The position numbers were made by a program, and so were the translations under genes. A DNA stretch of 64,000 nt from Lewinellaceae bacterium (GTDB taxonomy: Bacteria; Bacteroidota; Bacteroidia; Chitinophagales; Saprospiraceae), in assembly GCA_020636375.1 (NCBI GenBank), contig JACJXZ010000001.1:868001-932000 (forward strand), given 5' to 3'. The notes beneath the pieces were generated by a model. That model saw nothing but the letters and a program-made list of their open reading frames with translations. It did no database searches and had not been told where the DNA came from. Of this stretch, positions 16,131-26,939 are shown in pieces. Positions within the stretch are counted from its first letter, which is position 1. Each line of letters starts with the position of its first letter.

Positions 16131-16250
16131 AAATGGATGGAAATGGATGGAAATGGATGGAAATGGATGGAAATGCGTGGAAATGCGTGGAAATGCGTGG
16201 AAATGCGTGGAAATACATGGAAATGTGTGGAAATGGATGGAAATGTGTGA
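16131..16250. repeat. Tandem 10-bp repeat, 12 units
   Basis: Twelve consecutive units: five AAATGGATGG, four AAATGCGTGG, one AAATACATGG and two AAATGTGTG-type. It begins just after the polX stop. Sub-variants are partly blocked together, as expected from slippage. Not a CRISPR: there are no spacers. Confidence 0.95.
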
Positions 16251-16302
16251 GAACGGGCCGCTATAAAGGCCTGCTCGTCAAAGCCTTCGTGCGGTCTTAG
16301 GG

Positions 16303-16398
16303 TATCCGTCTAAGGTTGGACAGCAGAAAGGGGAAAGCCGAGCGGAGTCGAGGCCAAGCGTGTGCAGGAGGCATGGAGTGTCCCACCTTAGACGGATA
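16303..16398. repeat. 96-bp fold-back element
   Basis: TATCCGTCTAAGGTTGGACA at the left and its near-exact complement TGTCCCACCTTAGACGGATA at the right enclose 56 bp. The following 16405-16430 (TTCGTGTCTTTGTGGC) is a fragment of the CACGAAG repeat family. Confidence 0.8.
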
Positions 16399-16552
16399 GA
16401 GTATTCGTGTCTTTGTGGCAAGAAAAACCACCATGTTTATAGTGTGATGCATACACAATAGCCCCGAAATGTCCGGCAATATTATGCTGGCTGCTATGCC
16501 ATAAAAAAATACTTATATTTATCCTCGTTAGCGCGCTAGCCCATCTTAAAAA

Positions 16553-16813
16553 CACTTCACTTTTTACGTTTTCGAAGGCTCCGGCCCCAACACGATCGAT
16601 GTCCGCCTCAACTTCAATTTCATCTATGGAGACTCCATTTTCGGCGGCAACCTCTGGAATTACTGGGAAAGCACCATCTTTGTAAACCTGGACGGCGGTT
16701 ACGGCTGCGTGCTGGGGAGCTTCTACTTCGGCGCCTCCACCTGGCAGCAGTTTATGTACGTCACGGTCAGCCTGACGCCTTATGCGACGGGGAACTGTAC
16801 GTATAACTGTTGA
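16553..16813 (+). pseudogene. C-terminal remnant of an unrecognised secreted-type protein
   Basis: An 86-codon frame without start codon reads HFTFYVFEGSGPNTIDVRLN, then YGDSIFGGNLWNYWESTIFV, GGYGCVLGSFYFGASTWQQF and ends NCTYNC at the TGA 16811-16813. Codon use and composition look like host coding DNA, so this is probably a real gene end whose front was lost next to the fold-back element. Family not recognised. Confidence 0.45.
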
Positions 16814-16827
16814 ACAGCGGTATATGG

Positions 16828-16855
16828 GACGGGCCACTTTAAAGTGGCCCGTCCA
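16828..16855. terminator. Perfect 14-bp palindrome downstream of the repeat-protein gene
   Basis: GGACGGGCCACTTT followed directly by its complement AAAGTGGCCCGTCC, 8 bp from the stop of the gene at 16864. It has no T-tract, so it could be a factor-dependent terminator or another interspersed palindrome. A related CACTTGAAAGTGG lies at about 60197-60209. Confidence 0.4.
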
Positions 16856-16863
16856 AACAGATG

Positions 16864-19800
16864 TTACCTTACAAAACTCACCCTTCGCACCTGTATTCCA
16901 TCCGCTGTAATCAAGCGAACCAGGTAAACCCCGCTCTCCAGGGCTTTACCCCCTTCTGCATGGCCATTCCAGGACAGCTCGTGGCTGCCTGCATCAAAGG
17001 CGCCGGACGACAGTAGCTGTATCCGCTGGCCCTGCAGGTTGAATACCTCCACGGTGGCGGCAGTGGCCTCCGGCAGGAAGAACCGCACAGTAGCCTGGAC
17101 GCTGAACGGATTGGGAAATACCTCCAGTTTGTTTTCCCCTGCCGGGGCGCCGGCCCCGGGCCGATAGGAAGGGGCCGGGTTCGAACAGCAAATGCCGGTA
17201 CCGGCATCGAGGGCGCCGATCATGTCCAGCAGCTGGCCGATGATGTAATCGGCATCGGCTGTGGGTATGGCGCCGCCGCTCTGGTTAGCCACGTAGGTAA
17301 TGACGTATTCCAGAGAGGATACCACGACGCCGGCGGGGTATCCGAGGCATAACTTTTCGCTCGCCAGGCCCAACCGCTGGGTGATGGCTCGTTCCACGCT
17401 ATAGCTGATACTCAGCCCTTCCACATAACCGATCAGGCCGTCGATAGCCTCATCAATGCAGACGATGCTTTGGCTGCAGGCATCGCCTATGCCATCCTGG
17501 TCTGCATCCTCCTGGCCGGGGTTGAAATCCTGTGGGCAGTTGTCGACAGCGTCACAGATGCCGTCGCTGTCGCTGTCGGGGGCATTGAGGCAGGGGTCGG
17601 GACAGGTGCCGAAGATATCGTCCCGTACCGTGACGGATGCCAGGCACCAGTCGTCGTTGCCACTTTCGTCGACAACGGTCAGCCAGACTACATTGGTGCC
17701 CAGGCCGGCGCAGGTGAAATCCTCCTGGCTGAGAGCCATCGACTCGATGCCGCAAACGTCGTAAGAGCCGTCGTCGACGTCGGCCGGCGAGATGGACGCT
17801 TGCCCATCCGGGCCGAGCTGCACGGTGATATCCCGGCAGTAGGCATCCGGGTTTTCCCGGTCCTTCACCGTCACGGTGGCGGTACAGGTGCTGGAGTTAC
17901 CGTTGACATCAGTGACGGTCAGCCTTACTGTCCTGTCTCCCAGGTCATCGCAGTCGAAACGCCGCTTGCTCAGCGAGAAGCCGGCGATGCCGCAGGCGTC
18001 ATAAGAATCGTCGTCGATGGAGGAGGCCCGGATGGTAGCTTTTCCCTCCTCGTCGAGGCGGACGGTGATGTCCTCGCAGCGGGCTCGCGGACCAACGTTG
18101 TCTTTCACCGTCACCGTGGCGTTACAGGACGCCGAATTGCCACTGGGGTCGTAAGCGGTGAGTATGACAGCATTCGGGCCCACATCGCTGCAGTCGAAGC
18201 TCGTTTGTCCCGTCAGGTTCAGGCCGAGCAGGGGGCAGTTGTCGCTGCTGCCGTTATTCACCTGCGCGGCCGTGACGGAAGCATTGCCGTTATCATTGAG
18301 CTGGACGGTGATGTTCTTGCACCGCGCCGTCGGCGCTATATTATCCTGAACCTTGACAGTAGCATTACAAGTCGAAAAATTGCCGTTGTTGTCGGTAACG
18401 GTCAATACTACTGGGTTATCGCCGAGATCCGTACAGTTAAAGTCCATGACATCCAGGGAAAGGCTGGCGATACCACCGCAGGCGGCAAAGGAGTCGTCGT
18501 CAACCGCCTCCGGGGTAGTGCTGCCACTGCCGGTGGCATCGAGCAGCACGATGACGTCCTGGCAGCCGGCAACCGGCCCGGGGCTAACGGTGAAGATGGC
18601 TTCCGCGCGCACACCCGTGCAGCCGGCACAAACACACTCGGCAAAGAAGGAGTACGCGCCCGGGGTACCGGGGTCCACTTCGTTGGCGGCGACCGGGTCG
18701 AACACCTCGCCCGTGCCGACTGCATTGCCTGTAGCGTCATACCAGGATACCTGGCAGGGCAGGGTAAGCTCGTAGGCCCGCACATGGCCGGCGCTAAGGC
18801 CATTGCCGTCGTTGAAGGGCACCCCGACGGCCACCCGGCTGCCGTCGGCCGAAAGGGCGACCGACCGGCCGGATTCGTCGCCGGCCGCCTCGCCGTCGAT
18901 GTCGCCGCCCGCCTGCACCCAGGTTCCTCCAATAAAATCATACACCCGCACCTGGCCGGCGCCACTGCCATTGCCATCGTTTACGGGAGCCCCAACAGCC
19001 ACCCGGCTGCCGTCGGCTGAAAGGGCGACCGACCAGCCGGATTCGTCGAAGGCCGCCTCGCCGTCGATGTCGCCGCCCGCTTGCACCCAGGTTCCCCAAT
19101 AAAATCATATACCCGCACATGAATGGCATTACTGCCATTGCCGCCGTTTAAGCGAGCCCCGATTACCAGCCGGCTGCCGTTTCACCGAAAGGGCAGCCGA
19201 CCAACCGGATTCGTCGCTTACCGCCTCGCCGTCAATGTCCCCGCCCGCTTGCACCCACGTTCCCCAATAAAATCATACACCCGAACATACTACCGCATTA
19301 CTGCCATTGCCGCCGTTTGAGCGAGCCCCGACGATACCAGCCGGCTGCCGTCGTTACCGAAAGGGCAGCCGACCAGCCGGATTCGTCGCCACCGCCTCGC
19401 CGTCGATGTCCCCGCCCGCTTGCACCCACGTTCCCCCAATAAAATCATACACCCGAACATGCACCAGCGCCAGTACCATTGCCATTGTTGATGGGCGCCC
19501 CGATTTACCACCCGGCTGCCGTCAGCCGAAAGGGCGACCGAATAGCCGAATCTGTCGCCGCCCGCCTCGCCGTCAATGTCCCCGCCCGCTTGCACCCACG
19601 TTCCCCAATAAAATCATACACCCGAACATTACCAGCGATAAGGTACCATTGCCATTGTTGAAGGGCGCCCCGATTTACCACCCGGTTGCCGCCTACTGAA
19701 AGGGCAACCGAAAAACCGGATTGGTCGCCACCGCCTCGCCGTCGATGTCGCCGCCCACTTGCGCCCAGGTTCCCCAATAAAATCATACACCCGCACCTTA

Positions 19801-22800
19801 CCAGCGTCAACGCCATTGCCATCGTTGAAGGCGCCCCGACGGCCACCCGGCTGCCGTCGGCCGAAAGGGCGGCCGACCAGCCGAATTGGCCTAAGACCGC
19901 CTCGCCGTCAATATCCTGGCCGAGTTGGCTCAGGGCGACAGCTCTACCACCACCTACCGCCATACTTTCGCCTAACAGGGCAAGTACCGGTACCGGGTCC
20001 AGGCAGATTTCGTAGTTTTGAACGGTTGGCGGTTCGGGCAATGCAACCGTAAAGACAGCTTCAGTGCGTGCGCTCGGGCAGCCGGCGCAAACACACTCGG
20101 CAAAGAAGGAGTACGCGCCCGGAGTACCGGGGTCCACTTCGTTGGCGGCGACCGGGTCGAACACCTCGCCCGTGCCGACTGCATTGCCTGCAGCGTCATA
20201 CCAGGATACCTGGCAGGGCAGGGTAAGCTCGTAGGCCCGCACATAGCCGGCGAAAAGGCCATTGCCGCCGCTGAAGGGCGCTCCGATGGCCACCCGGCTG
20301 CCGTCGGCCGAAAGGGCGACCGACCAGCCGGATTGGTCGAAGGCTGCCTCGCCGTCGATGTCGCCGCCCGCTTGCACCCACGTTCCCCCAATAAAATCAT
20401 ACACCCGAACATGGCCGGCATTACTGCCATTGCCGTCGTTGAAGGCCGCCCCGACGGCCAGCCGGTTGCCGTCGGCCGAAAGGGCGGCCGACCAGCCGGA
20501 TCGGTCGCCGGCCGCCTCGCCGTCGATGTCGCCGCCCGCCTGCACCCAGGTTCCCCAATAAAATCATACACCTGAACATGCCCGGCATTACCGCCATTGC
20601 CGTCGTTGATACCGCCCCGATTACCAGCCGGTTGCCGTCGGCTGAAAGGGCTACTGACCAGCCGGATTCGTCGCTTACCGCCTCGCTGTCGATGTCGCCG
20701 CCCGCTTGCACCCAGGTTCCCCAATAAAATCATACACCCGCACATGACCAGCGTTAATACCATTACCATCGTTGAAGTACGTCCCGATTACCACCCGGCT
20801 GCCATCTACCGAAAGGGCAACCGACCAGCCGGATTGGTCGAATACCGCCCTCGCCGTCGATGTCGCCGCCTGCTTGCACCCAGGTTCCCCAATAAAATCA
20901 TACACCCGAACATGGTGGCGTCCGGGCCATTGCTGTCGTTGAAGGGCGCCGATTTACCACCCGGCCTGCTGCTGCCTACCGAAAGGGCGACCGTAGAACC
21001 GGATTGGTCGAATACCGCCTCGCCGTCGATGTCGCCGCCCGCTTGCACCCACGTTCCCCAATAAAATCATACACCCGCACCTTACTGGCGTCAGTACCAT
21101 TGCCGTCGTTGAATACCGCCCCGATTTTACCACCCGGCTGCCGCCTACCGAAAGGGCAACCGTAGAACCGGATTGGTCGTTTACCGCCTCGCCGTCGATG
21201 TCGCCGCCGACTTGCACCCAGGTTCCCCAATAAAATCATACACCCGCACCTTACCAGCGTCAAGGCCATTGCCATCGTTGAAGCGCGCCCCGACGGCCAT
21301 CCGGCTGCCGTCGGCCGAAAGGGCAACCGACCAGCCGGATAAGTCGCCGGCTGCCTCGCTGTCGATATCCAGGCCGAGTTGGCTCAGGGCGACAGGCCCG
21401 CAATCGGCCGCCAGGCCTTCGCCGGCCGGCAGGGCGGCCAGGCCCGGGTCCGGGCAGATTTCGTAGTTTTGAACGGTTGGCGGTTCGGGCAATGCAACCG
21501 TAAAGACGGCTTCAGTGCGCGCGCTCGGGCAGCCGGCGCAAACACACTCGGCAAAGAAGGAGTACGCGCCCGGAGTACCGGGGTCCACTTCGTTGGCGGC
21601 GACCGGGTCGAACACCTCGCCCGTGCCGACTGCATTGCCTGCAGCGTCATACCAGGATACCTGGCAGGGCAGGGTAAGCTCGTAGGCCCGCACATGGCCG
21701 GCGAAAGTTCCATTGTCGCCGTTGTAGATCGCCCCGATGGCCACCCGGCTGCCGCTGGCCGAAAGGGCAACCGACCAGCCGGATCGGTTGCCGGCCGCCT
21801 CGCCGTCGATGTCGCCGGCTGCTTGCTCCCAGGTTCCTCCAATAAAATCATACACCCGCACCTGGCCGGCGTTACTGCCATTGCCATCATTTAAGCGCGC
21901 CCCAACAGCCACCCGGCTGCCGCCTACCGAAAGGGCTACCGAAAAGCCGGATTGGTCGTTTACCGCCTCGCCGTCGATATCGCCGCCCACTTGCACCCAG
22001 GTTCCCCAATAAAATCATACACCCGAACATACCAGCGTTACTGCCATTATCACTGTTTAAGTATGCCCCGATACCACCCGGCTGCCGCCTACCGAAAGGG
22101 CGACCGTAGAACCGGATTCGTCGCCTACCGCCCGCCCTCGATATCGCCGCCCGCTTGCACCCAGGTTCCCCAATAAAATCATACACCCGAACATTACTGG
22201 CATCAGTGCCATTGCCGTCGTTTACAGGCGCCTGATTTACCACCCGGCTGCCGCCCTACCGAAAGGGCAACCGACCAGCCGAATCGATCGCCGGTTACCG
22301 CCTCGCCGTCGATATCGCCGCCCGCTTGCACCCAGGTTCCCCAATAAAATCATACACCCGCACCTTACCAGCGCCAACGCCATTGCCGTCGTTATTGCGC
22401 TCCCCGACGATTACCAGCCGGCTGCCGTTGCCGCTACCGAAAGGGCAACCGAATAGCTTACCAGGTCGCTTACCGCCTCGCCGTCGATGTCGCCGCCCGC
22501 TTGCACCCAGGTTCCCCAATAAAATCATACACCCGCACCTTACCAGCGCCAACGCCATTGCCATCGTTTGAGGGCGCCTCATCTACCTACTACCCGGCTG
22601 CCGCTCCTACCGAAAGGGCGACCGACCAGCCGAATTCGTCGCCGGCCGCCTCGCCGTCGATGTCGCCGCCCGCTTGCACCCAGGCTCCCCCAATAAAATC
22701 ATACACCCGCACCTGGCCAGCGTCAGGGCCATTGCCGTCGTTGAAGGGCGCCCCAACGGCCACCCGGCTGCCGTCGGCCGAAAGGGCGACAGAATAGCCG

Positions 22801-23111
22801 AATTCGTCGAAGGCCGCCTCGCTGTCGATATCCTGGCCGAGTTGGCTCAGGGCGACAGGCACGCTCCCGCAAATGGCTGCCAGTCCTTCGCCGGCCGGCA
22901 GGGCCGTCAGACCCGGGTCCGGGCAGATTTCATAGTTTTGCACGGTTGGCGGTTCGGGGTCGTTGTCGCAATCTTGCCCGGGCAAGGCGAAACTCCAACC
23001 GCAACAGAACAGGATCAGGCTGGTTTTGAAGAAAAACCGGGTTGGGGCTTTGCAATACGCGTCCCATCGGCCCGCTGCAAAGCAGGGAGTAAAAGTAGAG
23101 GTCTTTTTCAT
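16864..23111 (-). pseudogene. Giant secreted FG-GAP-like repeat protein with HYR-like, TSP3 and T9SS domains; frameshifted in this sequence
   Basis: One gene of about 2,080 codons, split into many frames between about 18,900 and 22,600. The N-terminus (start 23111) has a signal-type region (LILFCCGWSFALPG). About 18 tandem units of about 56 residues follow (QAGGDIDGEA, WSVALSADGSRVAVGAP, DGNG, VRVYDFIGG), resembling integrin/FG-GAP propeller repeats. They are grouped in three blocks, each closed by a CQVSWYDA...VCAGC module. Then come four HYR-like domains of about 85 residues (ARCEDITVRL, VTVKD), a thrombospondin-3 calcium stretch (DSDSDGICDAVDNCPQDFNP), a helical segment and a T9SS sorting domain (EVFPNPFS, GVYLVRLI). 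Non-repetitive parts are cleanly open; frame changes cluster at altered GGCC sites, so the gene is probably intact in the organism. Likely an adhesin-type surface protein. Confidence 0.85.
18870..22830 (-). repeat. Array of about 18 tandem 168-bp coding repeats in three blocks
   Basis: Unit landmarks (AATAAAATCATACACCCG) recur at about 18936, 19101, 19266, 19439, 19609, 19780, 20391, 20561, 20727, 20892, 21060, 21228, 21840, 22008, 22172, 22345, 22519 and 22691. Blocks are separated by near-identical roughly 200-bp spacer modules at about 18580-18780, 20045-20243 and 21500-21699. High identity between units implies recent expansion and would defeat short-read correction. Confidence 0.9.
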
Positions 23112-23177
23112 GAGTATGATTTTGATTTGCCTGGGGTATTCTTTGTTTCGACGTCAATCACCACCAGGCTGTCGACT

Positions 23178-23316
23178 TAGTAATCCTTAAAAAATAACTT
23201 CACGATCCGTCGTTGTAGTGAAGTGAATCAGCCACGCAGGATTGTCGCGGGTTAGGCTGATAAACGAGCTACAACGACGGATCTCAAACAGTGAAGTTAT
23301 TTTTTAATCACTACTT
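23178..23316. repeat. Fold-back element with TTAAAAAATAACTTCAC arms
   Basis: CTTAAAAAATAACTTCAC..GATCCGTCGTTGTAG at the left pairs with CTACAACGACGGATC..GTGAAGTTATTTTTTAA at the right. The outer part AGTAGTGATTAAAAAATAA is shared with the element at 45982-46091. Confidence 0.75.
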
Positions 23317-23658
23317 AAAGAGTCGAGATGATTTTTACCACTGCTAAAATGAGTTATCTTTTCCGGCTGGATCGGGCGCGCCTCAAACCGTTGCTGCGCA
23401 GGCCGGTACGAAGCGACGGCCTGCGCAGCAACGGGATATTGAAACAAATATATTAAAAATTACCAAGCCCCGTTTTTTTTTTGCCGAAAATATTGCTCAT
23501 TGAAGCAAGTTAGGGCGCAGTTGCGATTTGTCCCAGATGCCCCATTAACGCCACCAATGACGTGCCAGGCGTCTCGGGCAACACCACCACCGTGTCCCGG
23601 GGAAGGATCAATGATCAGGCGGCGGGTATAGGCTTGAAGACGGGAACCCGGGCCCTAG

Positions 23659-23819
23659 TGCTTTCGGCATTAAGTAAAGGGTGATAAGAAACGCCGCTAT
23701 TTTCCGCCGGGCCAAGGCGGCTTGAAGGGATCGTAGCCGTAGCTACGAAGCCCTTTGAGCCAACGAAGGCGCGGTGGAAAAGAGCAAGTTTATTGCCCCT
23801 TTATTTAGTGCCGAAAGCA
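23659..23819. repeat. 161-bp fold-back element, TGCTTTCGGC family
   Basis: Terminal inverted repeats TGCTTTCGGCATTAAGTAAA and, inverted, TGCTTTCGGCACTAAATAAA, flanked by CTAG at 23655-23658 and 23820-23823. The centre contains ATCGTAGCCGTAGCTACGAAG, comparable with the centres of the 158-bp elements. Confidence 0.8.
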
Positions 23820-23995
23820 CTAGTGCTTCCGGAACGAAGTCCCGGGGCAGTTGTTGGTTGTTGGTTATTGCCCATCCGCACCCCCTAAGCCGTTGATTGC
23901 CAGCGAACCTGGCCCCGAGCGTGTCGAGGGGAACCAACAACGGCATTTTGTTCCCGGCGGGAAAACAACTCCCCCGTTATTTAGTGCCAACAGTA

Positions 23996-26617
23996 CTAGG
24001 CAATCACCTCTTCCTCCCTGATCGGCGCTCTGAACACCACCTGGCCGTCGAACACATCCAGCACGATGTGGCTCTTCGGTTTTACCTTATTGAGCAGCAT
24101 CTGCTTGGAGAGCTCGTTGAGCACGCGCTTCTGGATGACGCGCTTCAGCGGGCGGGCGCCGAATTCCGGGTGGTAGCCCTCCTCGGCCAGCCAGTCCATG
24201 GCCGGGGATGCGATGGACAGCTGTATTTCCTGGTGCGCCAGGGTCTGCTTCAGTTCTTCGAGTTGCAGCTGGACGATCCGGCGGATATCCTTTCGGGACA
24301 GCGGACGGAACATGATCACCTCGTCGATCCGGTTGAGGAACTCGGGGCGGACGGCCTGCTTGAGCAGCTCGAAGACCTGCTCGCGGGTATTTTCGATCAC
24401 CGCCTCCTCTTCGCCCGGCGCCATGTTCGCGAAGTTGTCGCGGATGAGGCCGGAGCCGATATTGGAGGTCATGATGATGATGGTGTTCTTAAAATCCGCC
24501 ACCCGGCCTTTATTATCGGTCAGGCGGCCGTCTTCCAGCACCTGCAGCAGGATGTTGAAAGTATCCGGATGCGCCTTCTCTATCTCGTCGAGCAGGATGA
24601 CGCTGTAGGGCTTGCGGCGGACCGCCTCGGTGAGCTGGCCGCCTTCGTCATAACCGACATATCCGGGAGGGGCGCCGATCAGGCGGCTCACGGCGTGGCG
24701 CTCCTGGTACTCGCTCATGTCGATGCGGGTCATCAGGTTCTCGTCGTCGAAGAGATATTCGGCCAGGGCTTTGGCCAGCTCGGTCTTGCCCACGCCGGTG
24801 GTGCCCAGGAAGAGGAAGGACCCGACCGGGCGCTTCAGGTTCGACAGGCCGGTGCGGCTGCGGCGGATGGCGTCGGCCACCGCTTCGACTGCTTCGTCCT
24901 GCCCGACGACGCGCTTGTGCAGGTCTTCCTCCAGGTGGAGGAGCTTCTCGCGCTCGCTCTGCAGCATGCGCGTAACCGGGATGCCGGTCCAGCGGCTGAC
25001 GATCTCTGCAATGTCTTCCGCGTCAACTTCCTCCTTGACCAGCATTTTGGTGTCGGACTGCATTTCGTGCAGGCGGTTCATGTAATTATCGAGCTGTTTC
25101 TGCACTTCGGGGGCCCTGCCGTAGCGGATTTCGGCCGCCTCGGTATAGTTGCCCTCCCGTTCGGCCCGGGCGCTCTCCACTTTCAGGCGCTCCAGTTCCT
25201 CTTTGGCCTTCTGGACGCCGAGCACCACTTCCCTTTCGCTTTCCCATTTGGCGCGCAGGGCGTTGCGCTGTTCTTCCAGGTTGGCCAGTTCCTCGTCGAT
25301 CAGGCCGATCTTCGCTTTGTCTTTCTCGCGTTTCATAGCCTCCCGTTCGATCTCCAGCTGGCGGATCTTGCGCTCCACCTCGTCCAGCTCTTCCGGCATG
25401 GAGTTCATCTCCAGGCGCAGTTTGGCGGCCGCCTCGTCGATCAGGTCGATAGCCTTGTCGGGCAAAAAACGGGAAGTGATGTAGCGATGGGAGAGCTGCA
25501 CGGCAGCCACCACCGCGTCGTCCTTGATGTTGATCTTGTGGTGGGTTTCGTAGCGTTCCTTCAGCCCCCGCAGGATGGAGATGGCGTCTTCCACGCCCGG
25601 CTCTTCCACGAGCACGGTCTGAAAGCGGCGTTCCAGCGCCTTGTCGTTCTCGAAGTACTTCTGGTACTCGTTGAGGGTGGTGGCGCCGATGGCCCGGAGT
25701 TCGCCCCGGGCGAGGGCGGGCTTGAGGATGTTGGCGGCGTCCATCGCGCCCTGGGTCTTCCCGGCGCCGATGAGGGTATGAATCTCGTCGATGAACAGGA
25801 AGATGCGGCCTTCGGCGGCGGTCACCTCATTGATCACCGATTTGAGGCGTTCTTCGAATTCGCCCTGGTATTTGGCGCCGGCAATCAGGGCGCCCATATC
25901 CAGGGAATAAATATCCTTGTCGCGCAGGTCTTCCGGCACGTCGCCGTCCACAATGCGGTGGGCCAGCCCTTCGACGATGGCGGTTTTGCCGACGCCGGCC
26001 TCGCCGATCAGGATGGGGTTGTTCTTGGTTCGGCGCGCCAGGATGTGCAACAGGCGGCGTATTTCGTCTTCCCGCCCGATGACCGGGTCGAGCTTCCCGT
26101 CGCGGGCCCGCTCGTTCAGGTTGATGGCGTATTTGTTCAGGGCGTTGTAGCTGTCCTCGGCGCTGTGGGTGGTCACCCGGCTGCCTTTGCGCAGCTCCTG
26201 GATGGCCGCTTTGAGAACCTTCTCCGAAACGCCGCTGTCTTTGAGCATCTGCGAGACGCTGTCTTTGGTGGCGATGATGCCCAGCAACAGGTGTTCCAGA
26301 GCGACGAACTCGTCGCCAAACTCTTTGAGATAAGTGTTGGCTTTTTGCAGCGCCTCCGTCGCGGTGCGCGACAGATACTGGCTGCCGCCGCCGCTGACCT
26401 TAGGGTAGGAATGCACGATGCTGTCCGTCGCCTGCCGGATCGCGTCGTAATTGACGCCCAGCTTCTTGAAAACGAAGGGCGCCACGCTCTCGTCAACCTC
26501 CAGGATGCCCTTCAGGAGATGGCCCAGCTCGATGGACTGCTGCTGCCCTTCCATCGCGATCTGCTGCGCCCGCTGAACGGCTTCCTGAGATTTTATCGTG
26601 AAATTATTCAAGTTCAT
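23996..26617 (-). CDS. clpB: ATP-dependent disaggregase ClpB
   Basis: An 873-residue Hsp100 chaperone that, with DnaK, threads and rescues aggregated proteins in the cytosol. Clp N-domain at 1-145 (FTIKSQEAVQRAQQIAMEGQ). NBD1 Walker A is GEAGVGKT (205-212) with Walker B FLFIDEIH. The long coiled-coil middle domain spans about 400-530 (EEQRNALRAKWESEREVVLG). NBD2 Walker A is GTTGVGKT (about 605) with the pore loop GYVGYDEGG and VILLDEIEKAHP. The arginine-finger region EFLNRIDE is present. Length matches the family. The start gives the canonical MNLNNFTIKSQEA. It is transcribed away from a cluster of fold-back repeats at 26618-27061. Confidence 0.98.
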   Translation of the reverse strand: MNLNNFTIKSQEAVQRAQQIAMEGQQQSIELGHLLKGILEVDESVAPFVFKKLGVNYDAIRQATDSIVHSYPKVSGGGSQYLSRTATEALQKANTYLKEFGDEFVALEHLLLGIIATKDSVSQMLKDSGVSEKVLKAAIQELRKGSRVTTHSAEDSYNALNKYAINLNERARDGKLDPVIGREDEIRRLLHILARRTKNNPILIGEAGVGKTAIVEGLAHRIVDGDVPEDLRDKDIYSLDMGALIAGAKYQGEFEERLKSVINEVTAAEGRIFLFIDEIHTLIGAGKTQGAMDAANILKPALARGELRAIGATTLNEYQKYFENDKALERRFQTVLVEEPGVEDAISILRGLKERYETHHKINIKDDAVVAAVQLSHRYITSRFLPDKAIDLIDEAAAKLRLEMNSMPEELDEVERKIRQLEIEREAMKREKDKAKIGLIDEELANLEEQRNALRAKWESEREVVLGVQKAKEELERLKVESARAEREGNYTEAAEIRYGRAPEVQKQLDNYMNRLHEMQSDTKMLVKEEVDAEDIAEIVSRWTGIPVTRMLQSEREKLLHLEEDLHKRVVGQDEAVEAVADAIRRSRTGLSNLKRPVGSFLFLGTTGVGKTELAKALAEYLFDDENLMTRIDMSEYQERHAVSRLIGAPPGYVGYDEGGQLTEAVRRKPYSVILLDEIEKAHPDTFNILLQVLEDGRLTDNKGRVADFKNTIIIMTSNIGSGLIRDNFANMAPGEEEAVIENTREQVFELLKQAVRPEFLNRIDEVIMFRPLSRKDIRRIVQLQLEELKQTLAHQEIQLSIASPAMDWLAEEGYHPEFGARPLKRVIQKRVLNELSKQMLLNKVKPKSHIVLDVFDGQVVFRAPIREEEVIA

Positions 26618-26635
26618 TATGCTGGTTTTTTTTAT

Positions 26636-26772
26636 GACTATTTAGCTGGGTCAAGAGGCTTTTGCCACAAAGACACAAAAACTCCAAGATTGCACCAAGG
26701 CTTCGTGCAATCTTTGTGCCTTGGAGTCTTTGTGGCAATAAAACCAGCTAGATGGCAGACCACCTAAATAGT
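26636..26772. repeat. CACGAAG-type fold-back element upstream of clpB
   Basis: Outer arms ACTATTTAGCTGG / CCTAAATAGT; inner arms TTGCCACAAAGACACAAA / TTTGTG..GTCTTTGTGGCAA around GCACCAAGGCTTCGTGC. It occupies the probable promoter region of clpB. Confidence 0.75.
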
Positions 26773-26939
26773 TACTTTTTTATTCTTTAAAAATACAAGC
26801 CGGAGTTGCCTTTTCTCTTTGCTTTCCGACCTTGTCGCCTCCTATTTTCACTCAAACTACGTACCATTGATGAAAAAAGCCAGTACCCAGCCAATATGAC
26901 AGGGGTTGTCGGGCGATAATGCCAATATGGCAAAATCAG

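Larger units (their letters stand above)
23112..23995. other. Gene-poor interval with two fold-back elements and a coding remnant
   Basis: Holds the elements at 23178-23316 and 23659-23819. Between them a plus-strand frame (23541 onward: INATNDVPGVSGNTTTVSRG, then INDQAAGIGLKTGTRALV) looks like the tail of a lost gene into which the second element inserted. 23820-23998 carries further arms of the CTAGTGCTT/AGTACTAG type. No intact gene. Confidence 0.55.

Noticed and set aside
16131..16250. Possible CRISPR array
   Set aside because: Units of 10 bp are directly adjacent without spacers, and no cas genes are present.
17470..19020. 516-codon plus-strand frame across the HYR-like domains
   Set aside because: Shadow of the minus-strand repeat protein; its translation has no recognisable domain and mirrors the repeat periodicity.
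18870..22830. Possible CRISPR-like or non-coding satellite
   Set aside because: The repeats are 168 bp, in frame with conserved protein motifs, and part of a gene with signal peptide and T9SS tail.
23897..26767. 956-codon open frame on the plus strand
   Set aside because: It lies antisense to clpB, whose protein is unmistakable. Long antisense frames are common in GC-rich DNA.
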